Assembly (NCBI RefSeq): GCF_008124605.1
Contig: NZ_VRYN01000005.1
Coordinates: 1-64,000 of the forward strand
Length of the DNA stretch: 64,000 nucleotides
Origin: Halobacterium salinarum DSM 3754
GTDB lineage: Archaea > Halobacteriota > Halobacteria > Halobacteriales > Halobacteriaceae
Reading direction: 5' to 3'
Under the pieces are notes generated by a model that saw only the letters and a list, made by a program, of their open reading frames with translations, was not told the DNA's origin and ran no database searches. The stretch's first letter is position 1. The number at the start of each line of letters is the position of its first letter. Below, in pieces: positions 35,091 through 48,064 of the stretch. A program made the translations under genes and the position numbers.

Positions 35091-35113
35091 TCCCGGGCTG
35101 GTATCAAGTGGTA

Positions 35114-35845
35114 ATGTTCAACCCGAACAACGGCTCTGAGTTCGCCCGCAATCGGGCGCGACTCGACGACACGCCCAACCCCTACGAGCCGGAGGTCGGC
35201 TCGCTCCCCGAGGGCGACCGCTCGCAGGCCGGCTCGGACACCGTCAACAAGACCGGCACCACGATCGTCGGTCTGACCACCCAGGACGGCGTGCTGATGG
35301 CGTCGGACATGCGCGCGAGCCTCGGCGGCCGCGTCATCTCCAACAAGAACGTCCAGAAAGTCGAGGAGATCCAGCCCAACGCCGCCCTCTCGATCTCGGG
35401 ATCGGTCGGTGGCGCCCAGAGCTTCATTCGGTCGCTGCGCGCTGAAGCCAACCTCTACGAGGCGCGGCGCGGCGAGTACATGTCCATCGACGCGCTCTCC
35501 ACGATGGCGTCGAACCTCCTGCGCGGCGGGCCGTTCTTCCGCGTCGTCCCGATCCTGGGCGGCGTCGACGACGACGGCGGTCACGTCTTCAGCCTCGACC
35601 CCGCCGGCAGTTCGATGTCCGACACGTACACCGCACAGGGCTCGGGGATGCCGTACGCCCTGGGTGTGCTCGAACAGGAGTACAGCGAGGATCTGACGAT
35701 GGCGGACGCCGAACAGGTCGCCGCCCACGCCGTGAAGTCCGCGAGCGAACGCGACACCGCCTCGGGCAACGGCATCCACATCACGAAGATCACCCACGAC
35801 GGCCTCACGACCGTCGGCCACAAGGAATTCGACGCGCTCCTGTAA
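35114..35845 (+). CDS. psmB: Proteasome beta subunit
   Basis: A 243-residue Ntn-hydrolase subunit of the 20S proteasome. A propeptide of about 48 residues ends at NKTG, and autocleavage would expose Thr49 of TTIVGLTTQDGVLMASD as the catalytic nucleophile. The Lys of RVISNKNVQKV and the Asp of MASDMRA complete the active site. ATG 35114 (MFNPNNGSEF) is the start; the frame upstream crosses the TATA box. Confidence 0.95.
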   Translation: MFNPNNGSEFARNRARLDDTPNPYEPEVGSLPEGDRSQAGSDTVNKTGTTIVGLTTQDGVLMASDMRASLGGRVISNKNVQKVEEIQPNAALSISGSVGGAQSFIRSLRAEANLYEARRGEYMSIDALSTMASNLLRGGPFFRVVPILGGVDDDGGHVFSLDPAGSSMSDTYTAQGSGMPYALGVLEQEYSEDLTMADAEQVAAHAVKSASERDTASGNGIHITKITHDGLTTVGHKEFDALL

Positions 35846-35953
35846 CGCGCCGACCCAGAGCCGGTGTGACGGCCCCCGCGCGGGCTCGCCGCGGCAGCCC
35901 GCGTCGCGGCGGCTCACCGCCGTCTGTTTCTCCACTGCCGCTGCGGTTCGCGC

Positions 35954-35962
35954 CGCTTATCC
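35954..35962 (+). promoter_or_regulatory. TATA-like box of the DNA ligase gene
   Basis: CGCTTATCC is centred about 29 bp upstream of ATG 35987. The preceding psmB-lig spacer (141 bp) holds no other gene. Confidence 0.4.
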
Positions 35963-35986
35963 GCGACTAGTCGCTACGTTATCGCA

Positions 35987-37672
35987 ATGAAGTTCGGCTC
36001 GTTCGCCACGTTCGCTGCCGACATCGAAGCCACCGACGCCGACCTCGACGTGGTGGCGCTGGTCGCGGAGCTCTTCGACGCGGCCGACAGCGACCTCGAT
36101 GTCGTCGCGCGGTTCGTCCAGGGACGCGTGTTCCCCGCCCACTCCGAGACGAAACTCGACATCGGGCCACAGCTCTGTTACACGGCGCTCTCGCGGGCTG
36201 CGGGCCGGAACGTCGACGCGGACGACATCGAGGCACGACTGGCCGAAACCGGCGACATCGGGGCCGTCGCCGGCAGCCTGGACCTCGGCGGACAGACCGG
36301 ACTCGCGGCGTTCGGGGGCGGCGACGACCACGCCGACGGACTCACTGTCAGCGGTGTTGCGGACGAACTCGCGGCCCTGGCGGCCGCCGCCGGCGACGGC
36401 AGTCAGTCCGAGAAAGTCACGCTCCTGTTCGGGCTGTTCAACCAGTGCACCAGCCGGGAAGCCCGATACCTCGCGCGGCTGGTGTTGGGTGAGATGCGCA
36501 TCGGCGTCGGCGAGGGGGCCGTCCGGGATGCCATCGCTGAGGCGTTCGACGTGCCGACTGCGGCCGTGCAGCGCGCCCTCCAGGTGTCGAACGACTACGG
36601 CCTCGTGGCCGAAACCGCACGCGACAGCGGCACCGACGCGCTGGACGCGATGGGGCTGGAGGTGGGCCGCCCCGTGCAGGCGATGCTCGCGCAGGCCGGC
36701 ACGGTCACGGACGCCCTCGACGAGTGGCACGAGGCCGCCGTCGAAACGAAATTCGACGGCGCACGCGTGCAGGTGCACTACGACGGGGACGACGTGGTGC
36801 TGTACTCGCGGAACATGGAGAACGTGACGGGGGCGCTCCCGGAGCTCGTGGAGTTCGTCGAGAACAACGTCACGGCCCCCGTGATCATAGACGGTGAGGC
36901 CGTCGCGGCCGACGAGGACGGCGACCCACTGCCGTTCCAGGAGATCCTCAAGCGGTTCCGCCGCAAGCACGACGTCGCCGCGATGCGCGAGGAGATCAGC
37001 GTGGAGCTGCACGCGTTCGACTGCCTGCACGCGCCGAGCGCCGACGGCGGCGAGGACCTACTGGACGCGCCGTTTTCCGACCGCCACCGGCGACTGCGCT
37101 CGGTGGTCGACGACGCGTCGGCGGTCTCGGAGGTGCTCGTGACCGACGACGCCGACGAGATCGCGGCCTTCGAGGCGACCGCGCTGGAGGGCGGCCACGA
37201 GGGCATCATGCTGAAGAACCCGGCCGCCCCGTACACGCCCGGCGACCGCGGGAAAGACTGGCTGAAGCGCAAGCCCGACGTGGAGACGCTGGATCTGGTC
37301 GTGACCGGCGCGGAGTGGGGGGAAGGCCGCCGCGCGTCAGTGCTGGGGACGTTCCTGTTGTCCGCGCGGGACGCCGCCGGCGACGGCTTCGAGACCATCG
37401 GGAAGGTCGCCACCGGGCTGACAGACGAGGAGCTTGCGGCCCTCAGCGACCGCCTGGAGCCACACGTCCGCAGCGAGGACGGCCAGACGGTCGACATCGA
37501 GCCGGCGGTGGTTCTCGAAGTCGGCTACGAGGAGATCCAGGCGTCGCCGACGTACTCCTCGGGGTACGCGTTGCGGTTCCCGCGGTTCGTCTCCGTCCGC
37601 GAGGACAAAACCCCGACGACGGCCGACACCATCGAGCGCGTCGAGCGGCTCGCCGCCCAGCAACAGCAGTGA
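35987..37672 (+). CDS. lig: ATP-dependent DNA ligase
   Basis: A 561-residue archaeal/eukaryotic-type replicative ligase. An N-terminal DNA-binding domain (about 1-215) precedes the adenylation domain with active-site Lys255 in ETKFDGARVQ, then the OB-fold domain. Other nucleotidyltransferase motifs are visible (YSRNMENVTG, IIDGEAVA, EGIMLKNP, WLKRKP). The length is normal. Confidence 0.95.
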   Translation: MKFGSFATFAADIEATDADLDVVALVAELFDAADSDLDVVARFVQGRVFPAHSETKLDIGPQLCYTALSRAAGRNVDADDIEARLAETGDIGAVAGSLDLGGQTGLAAFGGGDDHADGLTVSGVADELAALAAAAGDGSQSEKVTLLFGLFNQCTSREARYLARLVLGEMRIGVGEGAVRDAIAEAFDVPTAAVQRALQVSNDYGLVAETARDSGTDALDAMGLEVGRPVQAMLAQAGTVTDALDEWHEAAVETKFDGARVQVHYDGDDVVLYSRNMENVTGALPELVEFVENNVTAPVIIDGEAVAADEDGDPLPFQEILKRFRRKHDVAAMREEISVELHAFDCLHAPSADGGEDLLDAPFSDRHRRLRSVVDDASAVSEVLVTDDADEIAAFEATALEGGHEGIMLKNPAAPYTPGDRGKDWLKRKPDVETLDLVVTGAEWGEGRRASVLGTFLLSARDAAGDGFETIGKVATGLTDEELAALSDRLEPHVRSEDGQTVDIEPAVVLEVGYEEIQASPTYSSGYALRFPRFVSVREDKTPTTADTIERVERLAAQQQQ

Positions 37673-37726
37673 CAGCCGCCCCGCACTGACCAAAGACCTT
37701 CACGCCCACGCGCCCACACTACCCAC

Positions 37727-38500
37727 GTGACCTACCGTGGCGTCGTTCTGGACCTGGATGGCACAGTCCTCCGTGGAGACACGCTGCTGCCCGGTGCCAA
37801 GGCGGGCGTCGCCGCGCTCCGCGAGCACGCCGACGCGGTGTTGTTCCTGACGAACAACCCCATGCGACCGGCCAGCGAGCACGCCGCCCGCCTGGAGGGC
37901 CTCGGCGTCGACGCCACCCCCGGTGAGGTACTGACCGCGACCGACGCGACGATCACGTACCTCCAGCGATCCCACGACGGCGCGGCAGTGTACCCCATCG
38001 CCGCGGACGCGATCACGACCCAACTGCGCGCCGCCGGCGTCGCCATCACCGCCGATCCGGTGGCCGCCGACGTGGTCGTCGCCGGGTTCGACCCGGCGTT
38101 CGGCTTTCAGGACCTCCAGGCAGCGGTCGACGCGTTCGCGGACGGCACCACAGCGCTCGTCGGCACGGACCCGGACATCACGATCCCGGCCGCGGACGGA
38201 GCCAAACCGGGGTCGGGGGCGATCGTGCAGGCCGTCGCGGGTGTTGCCGAGCGCGACCCGGACGCGGTGCTCGGCAAACCCTCCGAGACGACTGCGCGGC
38301 TCGCGGTCGACCGCCTCGGCGTCCCGCCGGCGGAGTGTCTGGTCGTCGGGGACCGACCGGACACGGACGTGGCGTTAGGTGCGGCCGCCGGGATGACGAC
38401 GGCGCTGGTTCGCACGGGCGTCGACGCCGCCACGCCCGCTCACGCCCAGCCCGACCACGTCCTCGATTCGCTCGGCGAGATCGGGCGGCTGATCGCGTAA
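37727..38500 (+). CDS. HAD-superfamily (IIA) sugar phosphatase, NagD-like
   Basis: A 257-residue HAD hydrolase. Motif I is LDLDGTVLRGD with the nucleophilic Asp, motif II is FLTNNP, Lys is in LGKPSE, and motif IV is VVGDRPDTDVALG. The NagD/PGP-like cap lies between. It probably dephosphorylates a small metabolite. The start is GTG 37727. Confidence 0.85.
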   Translation: MTYRGVVLDLDGTVLRGDTLLPGAKAGVAALREHADAVLFLTNNPMRPASEHAARLEGLGVDATPGEVLTATDATITYLQRSHDGAAVYPIAADAITTQLRAAGVAITADPVAADVVVAGFDPAFGFQDLQAAVDAFADGTTALVGTDPDITIPAADGAKPGSGAIVQAVAGVAERDPDAVLGKPSETTARLAVDRLGVPPAECLVVGDRPDTDVALGAAAGMTTALVRTGVDAATPAHAQPDHVLDSLGEIGRLIA

Positions 38501-38565
38501 CCCCGGTGGCCAACGCGCTGGGAATCACGGCCGGCCATTTATCCACACCGAGCATACACGACGCC

Positions 38566-39360
38566 ATGACAGTCACTGCCGCCGGCGTGACCGTTGATTG
38601 GCTCGGGTACGCGACCACGCGCATCGAGTGGGCGGACGGCACCGTCGCCTACACCGATCCCGGCCGGTACGGCGTGCTCACCGGCGAGTGGACGCCCGGC
38701 GGCTTCGAGGGGGCGCACGAGCACCCGCCGGGGGCGGAGTACCGCGCCCAGGACGGCGATCTCGTCGTGATCACGCACGCCCACCACTACGACCCCCACG
38801 GCATCGCGCGCGTCGCCAGCGCGGACGCGACGGTCGTCGTCTACGACGCGATCGACGCCGCCACCACCAGCCGGGATGTCACACCGGTCGACGCCCTGGA
38901 CTACGACGTCAGGCGCGTCGAGTACGGGGCCCGCCAGCGAATCGCCGGCGTCGCGCTCACCGTGACCGAGGCCCAGACGGCACCCGACGAGCCCGGCGGC
39001 ACGTCCCTACACCCACCCGGCGTCGGCTGCGGGTACACGCTCACCCGCGGGGACACGACGGTCTTCTGGCCGGGTGCCTCCGACGCCCTCGCCAGCCACG
39101 ACGCCATTGACTGCGACGTGTTGCTGGCACCGATCAGCCGCCGCATCACGATGGGAGAAACGGAGGCCGCGGACCTCGCCGATCGGCTCGACCCGGCGCT
39201 GGCTGTGCCGATCCATTACAACACCGTCGAGCGCCTGGCCGGCGACGGCCGCAGGTTCGCCTGTGCCGTGGCGAGCAGCGGGGTGCCGGTGGCGCTTGAC
39301 GAACAGGCGTCTACAGCACGCCCATCTCAGCGAGGCGCTCGGGGAGGTAGGTGTCCGTGA
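38566..39360 (+). CDS. MBL-fold metal-dependent hydrolase
   Basis: A 264-residue member of the UlaG-like metallo-beta-lactamase group. The metal motif appears as [11 protein letters not shown], a slightly unusual HxHxxD context, with further ligands around PGASDAL and a C-terminal [12 protein letters not shown]. The last ~17 codons are Arg/Ser/Gly-rich and overlap the convergent top6A gene by 50 bp, so the tail is probably not conserved. ATG 38566 gives the family start. Confidence 0.75.
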   Translation: MTVTAAGVTVDWLGYATTRIEWADGTVAYTDPGRYGVLTGEWTPGGFEGAHEHPPGAEYRAQDGDLVVITHAHHYDPHGIARVASADATVVVYDAIDAATTSRDVTPVDALDYDVRRVEYGARQRIAGVALTVTEAQTAPDEPGGTSLHPPGVGCGYTLTRGDTTVFWPGASDALASHDAIDCDVLLAPISRRITMGETEAADLADRLDPALAVPIHYNTVERLAGDGRRFACAVASSGVPVALDEQASTARPSQRGARGGRCP

Positions 39361-40411
39361 CGAAGTCCAGGCCACGGGACGCCAGCGCCTGCTGTTCGGC
39401 CTTCTTGTCGATGTCCAACTGGAGGCCGATCTGCTCGGTCCAGAAGTCACTCTGGAACCGGGGGTCCTCGAGCTCCGATTCGAGGGCGTTGACGTCGGAG
39501 TCGCTCAGCGGGTCCGTCGGCAGGTCGTAGTCGACGATGTCCTGGGGGCGGATGCCGATGAACTGCGCCTGCGGGGTGGCGAGATACTCCGAGAGGTGTG
39601 CGGACTTGATCGAGCCGTAGGCGACGGAGCCGTAGATGCGATACGACCACGGGTCGCCGTCGGTGAACACGGTCACCGGAAGCTCGAGTTCGTCGTGGAG
39701 GCGCTTGGTGAGCCGCCTGGTGGCGCGGGCGGGCTGGCCGCCGAGGTGAACGACGATGGCGTTGTAGTCGTCGTCGAAGCCGTTCTCCACGAGCCGGTCG
39801 CGCATCCCACCGGTCTCCACGCAGAGCACGAAGTCGGCGTCGGTGTCGAGAAAGTCGATCGTGTCCGGGTTGTTCGGGATCTGGTAGCCGCCCTGCCCGA
39901 CGTCCTCCTGGCAGTGGATCTCGCGGTCGCCCCGCCGGGTCTGCTCGCGCAGCCGCAGCGGCCCCATGACCTTCGCGCCGGACTCCTCGGGGCGCATGTG
40001 GAAGTCCTCCCGTTTCACCCCGGAGACGATTTCGAGGTCTTCGACGAGCTTGTCGCTCTCGCTTTGGTCGTTGAACTGGGCTTCGGCCTCGTCCCAGGAC
40101 TCCGAGAGGTAGTAGAGTTCACGCAGCGTCGACGACCGCCCCTCGTCGAGTTGCTGGGCGAGGAAATCGACCGTGTAGACGGATTTCAACAGCTTCCGAG
40201 CGCCACGGACCGAGTTCGCCGAGCGCGTCGACTGGCTGTCACCGTACACCCAGACGTCGGCGTCCTCGTCGTACTCGATGTTGGATTTCGAGCGCGTCGG
40301 CAGCGACATCCGGGGGATGTCGCCGTCGGCGAACTGGTCGTAGAACTGCTCGGCGATCGCCAGCAACTGGTCGCGGGCCTCGGTCTCGTCGGAGGTGTGT
40401 GTCTCGCTCAT
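39311..40411 (-). CDS. top6A: DNA topoisomerase VI subunit A
   Basis: A 366-residue Spo11-like catalytic subunit that cuts DNA. The 5Y-CAP domain has RELYYLSES (catalytic Tyr probably 101, the second of the pair), and the Toprim domain has [10 protein letters not shown] and later metal residues. It overlaps top6B by 4 bp, so A follows B in one operon. It relaxes supercoils and decatenates together with subunit B. Confidence 0.94.
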   Translation of the reverse strand: MSETHTSDETEARDQLLAIAEQFYDQFADGDIPRMSLPTRSKSNIEYDEDADVWVYGDSQSTRSANSVRGARKLLKSVYTVDFLAQQLDEGRSSTLRELYYLSESWDEAEAQFNDQSESDKLVEDLEIVSGVKREDFHMRPEESGAKVMGPLRLREQTRRGDREIHCQEDVGQGGYQIPNNPDTIDFLDTDADFVLCVETGGMRDRLVENGFDDDYNAIVVHLGGQPARATRRLTKRLHDELELPVTVFTDGDPWSYRIYGSVAYGSIKSAHLSEYLATPQAQFIGIRPQDIVDYDLPTDPLSDSDVNALESELEDPRFQSDFWTEQIGLQLDIDKKAEQQALASRGLDFVTDTYLPERLAEMGVL

Positions 40412-42822
40412 GTGTCAGCCTCGGATACGGTGAGTCGTGCGTCCGCAACGCCCGATACGGAGAGCTCGCAGTCCGCGTCGGCGTCGACGCTGTACGTCAG
40501 CTCCGCGGCGTCGTCGCCGGCCACAGCGGGCGTCCACTGCACGAAGTATTCGTCGTCCATCGCCACGACGCTGGCGTCGTCGCCGACGCCGTCGGGTTCC
40601 GCGGAGACGATGTCGGTGACATCGACGTCCACGCTCCCGGTGCCGTGGTTCTCCACGCGCAGCGTCACCGTTTGCCCGTCGTCGCTGCGCGCACGCTCGA
40701 CGAGCACGTTGTTCATGATGCGGGCAAGCGAGTCCGACACGTCGACGCCGCCGCGGCCGGTCAGCTCGCCGACTTTTTCGGCCATCGTCGGCAGGATGTC
40801 CATGATGACGTCCTGTTTCTGCTGGCGTTTCCGCATCGACTGGCGCTTCTGCAGGAAGGATTTCAGCTCGCGGGCGGCCTCCCGGACCGCCAGCTCGATC
40901 TCGGCCTCGATCTCGGGCACGTTGGCGATGGCGTCCTTGGATTCGCTCGTGAACGGCACGTTCGTCGAGGCGACGTGCACCATGATGACCGCGGGCCCCT
41001 GTGGCAGCCCCGAGCCGCCGGGCTGGCTGAGGTTGTAGTTGCGCCACCCGATGTCCCCGAGCACGTCGGTGGTGGCGCACGCGCCCCGTTGGTAGACGAG
41101 GGGCACGCGGTTCGCGAACCGCATCAGCTGGACGCCGCCCTCGCTGTCGATGTCGCCGCCGTACGCGATGCCGGCTTCGACGATGAACGGATCGCCGCCG
41201 TGCACGTCGGCGTCCCGCGTGGCCGCCGCGTAGAAGTCGGCGTCGAACTCCGTGCGCAGCCCGGCCTCCAGTTGGTCGGCTTCGATCGGCGACAGACACG
41301 ACGTCGGCGGGGCCATCACGCTGACCGACGCCATCGCCGCCAGCAGGTCGCTGGCCGCGTCGCGGTCGTCGGCGAGCGCGCTCGTGTTCGGGGGGTCGTC
41401 GGGCACCGTTGCCATGCGCGCCCAGAGCGCGTCGGCGACGTTTTCGCGGGCCGTCTCACCGATCGTGGCGTCGGCGTACTCGGCGGTGTTCTCGGCGGCC
41501 CGGAAGACGTATTCGTCGAGGGTGTCCCGCGTGACGCGGTCGGTGTCACCATCGGACTCGAACTTCGCGGCGATCCGCTCGGCGAGCCCGCGTACGGTGG
41601 CGTCGTCTTTCTGGACGGTCGTCGCCTCATCGACCGGGCCGAGCACGTCGGCGACGCGGTCACTGGTGAGCGCGTCCCGGACGGCGGCCACGACGTTCGC
41701 CTGCACGGTCTCGCCGAACGACGTGCCGGTGTCGTCCTGTGCGTCGGCGGCTGCGTCCGCGACGAGCGCCCCCAACTCGGCGGGCGCGATGCTGTCGGCG
41801 TCCCGGACGGCGTCGGCGACCGTCCGCGCGAACACGGCCGTGTGTGTGGCGTCCTTGTTCGCAACGGCGTCGGCCACCGTCGCTTCGAGGTCGGCGTCGG
41901 CGGGCGGCCGCCACCGCATCTCGCGGCCGAAATGCTCGTCGCGGAACGCGTCGATGATGCCGGTGGCGGTCTTGGAGCCGACGCGCGTGAACTCCGACTG
42001 CAGGAACCCCGAGACGGAGTGTGAGTCCGTCTCCGCCAGCATCTTGATGAGCGTGCCGAGCTCGACGCCGTGCGGGTGGGGGAGGATTTCGTCGGTTTCG
42101 GCGGGCAGGCTGGCCTCCTCGGCGCGCTCTGATTTGAGCTCGCCGCCGGGCTCCTGTAACTCGATGCGGGCGTGTGGGTTCACGACCGCCGTGTGTTTGA
42201 TGTAGTCGTGGAGCTGCCCGCGAGCCCGCATGTTCGCGTCGAGGGCCATCTCGATGCGCGTGCCATGCGTTCCCCGAAGGTCGCTTTTCGCGGCCGAAAC
42301 CTCCGTTTCAGCGCTGATCTCCGGCTCGTTGGTGTCGGTGTCGATGATGAGCTCGTAGACGTTGGCGGTCTCGGAGTCCTGGGTCCGGCTCTCGATGCGC
42401 ACCGGCTTCCCCGACGTCAGCTGCGAATACAGGACCGCCGCGGAGATCCCGATGCCCTGTTGGCCGCGGCTCTGCTCGCGGGCGTGGAACCGCGACCCGT
42501 ACAGCAGCTTCCCGAAGATCTTCGGGATCTGTGCGTTGGTGATGCCCGGCCCGTTGTCCTCCACGATGAGGGTGTAGTAGTCTCGTCCCTCCGAGATTTC
42601 GACGTAGATGTCGGGGAGGATGCCCGCCTCCTCGGTGGCGTCGAGGGCGTTGTCCACGGCTTCTTTGACGGCCGTGACGAGCCCCCGGGCTCCGGAGTCG
42701 AAGCCCAGCATGTGCTTGTTCTTCTCGAAGAACTCGGCGACGGAGATCTCGCGCTGGCTCGCGGCAAGCTCCTCCGCGATGCCGTCCTCGTCGTCGTCGA
42801 GTGTCGACTGGAACGACGTCAT
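40408..42822 (-). CDS. top6B: DNA topoisomerase VI subunit B with large acidic insertion
   Basis: An 804-residue GHKL ATPase subunit. The Bergerat motifs are [21 protein letters not shown] and [12 protein letters not shown] normal archaeal subunit B is around 530 residues. The extra length is mainly an Ala/Asp/Thr-rich stretch at about residues 305-500, placed within the H2TH/transducer part, plus a C-terminal beta domain (about 690-804). ATG 42822 starts [10 protein letters not shown]. It is divergent from gyrB. Confidence 0.92.
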   Translation of the reverse strand: MTSFQSTLDDDEDGIAEELAASQREISVAEFFEKNKHMLGFDSGARGLVTAVKEAVDNALDATEEAGILPDIYVEISEGRDYYTLIVEDNGPGITNAQIPKIFGKLLYGSRFHAREQSRGQQGIGISAAVLYSQLTSGKPVRIESRTQDSETANVYELIIDTDTNEPEISAETEVSAAKSDLRGTHGTRIEMALDANMRARGQLHDYIKHTAVVNPHARIELQEPGGELKSERAEEASLPAETDEILPHPHGVELGTLIKMLAETDSHSVSGFLQSEFTRVGSKTATGIIDAFRDEHFGREMRWRPPADADLEATVADAVANKDATHTAVFARTVADAVRDADSIAPAELGALVADAAADAQDDTGTSFGETVQANVVAAVRDALTSDRVADVLGPVDEATTVQKDDATVRGLAERIAAKFESDGDTDRVTRDTLDEYVFRAAENTAEYADATIGETARENVADALWARMATVPDDPPNTSALADDRDAASDLLAAMASVSVMAPPTSCLSPIEADQLEAGLRTEFDADFYAAATRDADVHGGDPFIVEAGIAYGGDIDSEGGVQLMRFANRVPLVYQRGACATTDVLGDIGWRNYNLSQPGGSGLPQGPAVIMVHVASTNVPFTSESKDAIANVPEIEAEIELAVREAARELKSFLQKRQSMRKRQQKQDVIMDILPTMAEKVGELTGRGGVDVSDSLARIMNNVLVERARSDDGQTVTLRVENHGTGSVDVDVTDIVSAEPDGVGDDASVVAMDDEYFVQWTPAVAGDDAAELTYSVDADADCELSVSGVADARLTVSEADT

Positions 42823-42854
42823 TCAGTGTCCCGTGGTTCACGACCAGCGGCTAA

Positions 42855-44876
<2,022 letters not shown>

Positions 44877-44877
44877 G

Positions 44878-47352
44878 ATGAGTTCCGAATCACCAGACGT
44901 ACCCGACGACGTGGCGGATCGAGTGAAGAACGTGCGCGTGGACGAGGAGATGGAGCAGTCGTACATCGACTACGCGATGAGCGTCATCGCGGGGCGCGCG
45001 CTCCCGGACGTCCGGGACGGCCTCAAGCCCGTGCATCGTCGCATCCTCTACGCGATGCACGAGTCCGGCGTGACGAGCGGGTCGGGCCACCGGAAGTCAT
45101 CGAACATCGTCGGGGACACCATGGGGGATTACCACCCACACGGCGACTCGCCGATCTACGACGCGCTGGTGCGGATGGCCCAGGACTTCTCGATGCGGTA
45201 TCCGCTGGTCGACGGCCAGGGGAACTTCGGCAGCGTCGACGGCGACCCGGCCGCAGCGATGCGGTACACGGAGGCCCGGATGGCCCCCATCGCCGAGGAG
45301 CTGCTGACCGACATCGAGAAAGACACCGTCGCGTTCCAGGCCAACTACGACGACCGCCTGACCGAGCCGGCGGTGTTGCCGTCGTCGTTCCCCAACCTGC
45401 TGGTGAACGGCTCGTCGGGCATCGCCGTCGGCATGTCGACGAACGTCCCGCCGCACAACCTCGGGGAGGTCATCGACGCCACCATCCACCTCATCGACAC
45501 CCCCGACTGCACGGTTCTGGATCTGATGGAGTACGTGAAGGGCCCGGACTTCCCGACGGCCGCAAACATCGTCGGGCGGGCGGACGTCAAACAGGCCTAC
45601 CAGACGGGCCGGGGTCGCGTGCGGATGCGCGCCGAATACCACGTCGAGAGCAACGGCCGCAGGGACAGCATCGTCATCACGGAGCTGCCCTACCAGCAGA
45701 ACAAGTCAACGCTGGTCGAGCGCATCGCCGACGACGTCAGGGACGGCAAACTGGAGGGGATCACGGACCTGCGGGACGAGTCCGACCGCAACGGCGTCCG
45801 CATCGTCATCGACCTCAAGCAGAAGGCCAACACCGACGTCGTGGAGAACCGGCTGCTCGAGAGCCACCTCGAGAAGACGTTCAGCGTCATCAACCTCGCG
45901 CTCGTCGACGGCGAGCCGAAGGTGTTGACGCTGAAAGAGCTGCTCGCGGAGTACGTCAGCCACCGCAAGGAGGTCGTGCGCCGCCGCAGCGAACACGACC
46001 TGGGGGAGGCCGAGGACCGCGCACACATCCTCGACGGCCGGCTGACGGCCTTGGAGAACGCGGACGAGGTCGTCGAGCTGATCCAGGACGCCGAGGACCG
46101 CGACGCCGCCAAGGAGACGCTGAAGTCGGCGTTCGACTTCTCGCAGGACCAGGCCGACCACATCGTGCGGATGCAACTGGGCAGCCTGACGTCCATGGAG
46201 GCGGCGGACATCGAATCCGAGTACGAGGACGTGACCGCGCGCATCGAGCGCCTCGAAGAGATCCTCGGCAGCGAGCAGGAGCTCCTCGATGTGATCAAAG
46301 ACGAGCTCCGGGAGATCAAAACCCAGTACGCCGACGAGCGCCGCACGTCGTTCATCGAGGACACGGGCACGGTGGCCGACGAGGACCTCATCCCGGAGGA
46401 GGACACGGTGGTGGTGCTCAGCGAGGGCGACTACATCAAGCGCGTGCCCGCGGAGACGTTCGACGCCCAGCACCGCGGTGGGAAGGGGATCATCGGCTCC
46501 GATCTGAAGGACGGCGACCGCGTCTCGACGGTGTTCACGGCGAGCACCCACGACTACCTGCTGTGTTTCACCGACCAGGGCCAGGTCTACCGACTGAAAG
46601 TCTATCAGGTGCCGGAGATGTCTCGGACGGCGCGCGGAACGTCGGCGGTGAACATCCTCGATCTCGACGACGGGGAGGAGATCTCGGCGGTCGTCACCGC
46701 CGACGACCTCGACTTCGAGGCCGACGACGAGTATCTCACGATGGCGACCCGGAACGGTTACGTCAAGCGCACCAGCGTCGGCGAGTTCGGGAACATCCTC
46801 TCGACGGGGATCATCGCCATCGACCTGGAGGACGGCGACGCGCTCGCGGACGTCGAGGTGACCGACGGCAGCCACGACGTGATCCTCGGCAGCGAGGCGG
46901 GGATGGCGATCCGCTTCGACGAGGGCGACGTGCGCGCGATGGGGCGCAACGCGCGCGGCGTTCGCGGCATGGATCTGGACGCGGCCGACCGGATCGCCGG
47001 CGTCGCCGCGGTCGAATCCGAGGACGACCGCAGCCTCCTGACGGTCACCGAGTTCGGCTACGGCAAGCGCACCCGCATCGGCGAGTATCGCTCCCAGTCC
47101 CGGAACGGCAAGGGGCTGGTGGACATCAAGACGGGCGACCGGAACGGCGACGTCGTCTCCGTCGACGCGGTCGGCGACGACGACAGTCTCGTCGTGATGA
47201 GCGCGAACGGCCAGATCATCCAGATGCCCGTCGACGAGATCTCGACGGTGGGCCGGAACACGAAGGGCGTCAACATCATGGCCGTCGGGTCGGGCGACGA
47301 GGTTGCGGGGGTCTCTGTGCGCGCCGCCGACCAGGCCGACGGCGAAGAGTAG
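44878..47352 (+). CDS. gyrA: DNA gyrase subunit A
   Basis: An 824-residue cleavage subunit. The N-terminal breakage-reunion domain contains [20 protein letters not shown] and the catalytic Tyr130 ([10 protein letters not shown]). The quinolone-determining segment [10 protein letters not shown] keeps the sensitive Ser91 and Asp95. The C-terminal beta-pinwheel (about 500-815) contains a GyrA-box-like motif (QHRGGKG) that wraps DNA for negative supercoiling. It was probably gained from bacteria, as in other halophiles. Confidence 0.96.
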   Translation: MSSESPDVPDDVADRVKNVRVDEEMEQSYIDYAMSVIAGRALPDVRDGLKPVHRRILYAMHESGVTSGSGHRKSSNIVGDTMGDYHPHGDSPIYDALVRMAQDFSMRYPLVDGQGNFGSVDGDPAAAMRYTEARMAPIAEELLTDIEKDTVAFQANYDDRLTEPAVLPSSFPNLLVNGSSGIAVGMSTNVPPHNLGEVIDATIHLIDTPDCTVLDLMEYVKGPDFPTAANIVGRADVKQAYQTGRGRVRMRAEYHVESNGRRDSIVITELPYQQNKSTLVERIADDVRDGKLEGITDLRDESDRNGVRIVIDLKQKANTDVVENRLLESHLEKTFSVINLALVDGEPKVLTLKELLAEYVSHRKEVVRRRSEHDLGEAEDRAHILDGRLTALENADEVVELIQDAEDRDAAKETLKSAFDFSQDQADHIVRMQLGSLTSMEAADIESEYEDVTARIERLEEILGSEQELLDVIKDELREIKTQYADERRTSFIEDTGTVADEDLIPEEDTVVVLSEGDYIKRVPAETFDAQHRGGKGIIGSDLKDGDRVSTVFTASTHDYLLCFTDQGQVYRLKVYQVPEMSRTARGTSAVNILDLDDGEEISAVVTADDLDFEADDEYLTMATRNGYVKRTSVGEFGNILSTGIIAIDLEDGDALADVEVTDGSHDVILGSEAGMAIRFDEGDVRAMGRNARGVRGMDLDAADRIAGVAAVESEDDRSLLTVTEFGYGKRTRIGEYRSQSRNGKGLVDIKTGDRNGDVVSVDAVGDDDSLVVMSANGQIIQMPVDEISTVGRNTKGVNIMAVGSGDEVAGVSVRAADQADGEE

Positions 47353-47485
47353 CGCCACGGCGACCGCGCTCGCGAACGCCGCCGCCCGGGAGACTGTTTC
47401 AGGAGCGTGTGGATGGCTGCCCCGCGAATAAACTGGAATCAACACCATCGCGGGTTTGAAGTACGTCTGCGGCGAACGCCACGGC

Positions 47486-48019
47486 ATGTCATCAATCGAG
47501 CTGACCGCTAGCCAGAAGACCGTCCTTCGCGCGCTCGTCGACCGCTACACCCAACAGGAGACCGCGGTGAAAGGCGAGGCGATCGCCGATGAGGTCGACC
47601 GCAACCCGGGGACGATCCGGAACCAGATGCAGAGCCTGAAAGCACTCCAGCTCGTCGAGGGTGTCCCGGGGCCGAAAGGTGGATACAAGCCAACCGTCGA
47701 CGCCTACGAGGCGCTCGACATCCAGCAACTCGACTCGGCGGCCGAGGTGCCCGTGACCCACGAGGGCGAGGACATCACCGACGTGAACGTCAAGAAAGTG
47801 AACCTGACGAGCGTCCACCACCCCGAGCTGTGTCGGGCAGAAGTCCACTTCCGTGGCTCCATCCGGGACATCCACGACGGCGACAGCGTGATCGTTGGAC
47901 CGACCCCGCTGTCGAAACTCCAGGTGTCAGGCACTGTCGACGGGAAAGACGACGCGAAAGGCGTCGTCATCCTGAAGATCGACGCGATGGAAGCCCCGGC
48001 AGACGAACCGGCGCACTGA
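47486..48019 (+). CDS. Winged-helix regulator with HrcA-like N-terminus
   Basis: A 177-residue protein. The first ~75 residues (LTASQKTVLRALVDRYTQQE, then NPGTIRNQMQSLKALQLV) match the winged-helix type seen at the N-terminus of HrcA repressors. The C-terminal ~90 residues form a beta-rich domain (IHDGDSVIVGPTPLSKLQVS) that could sense a ligand. The HrcA heat-shock domain is absent. Target genes are unknown; the NADH dehydrogenase gene lies 45 bp downstream. Confidence 0.65.
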   Translation: MSSIELTASQKTVLRALVDRYTQQETAVKGEAIADEVDRNPGTIRNQMQSLKALQLVEGVPGPKGGYKPTVDAYEALDIQQLDSAAEVPVTHEGEDITDVNVKKVNLTSVHHPELCRAEVHFRGSIRDIHDGDSVIVGPTPLSKLQVSGTVDGKDDAKGVVILKIDAMEAPADEPAH

Positions 48020-48064
48020 GTCACTATCGCAGGCTTTGTATCACCGGCCCACCGAATCCTGGCT

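Noticed and set aside
45706-47487. 593-codon open frame on the minus strand
   Set aside because: It lies entirely opposite gyrA and reflects the high GC and acidic codon use of that gene; it has no family match and is Asp/Val/Arg-biased as a shadow.
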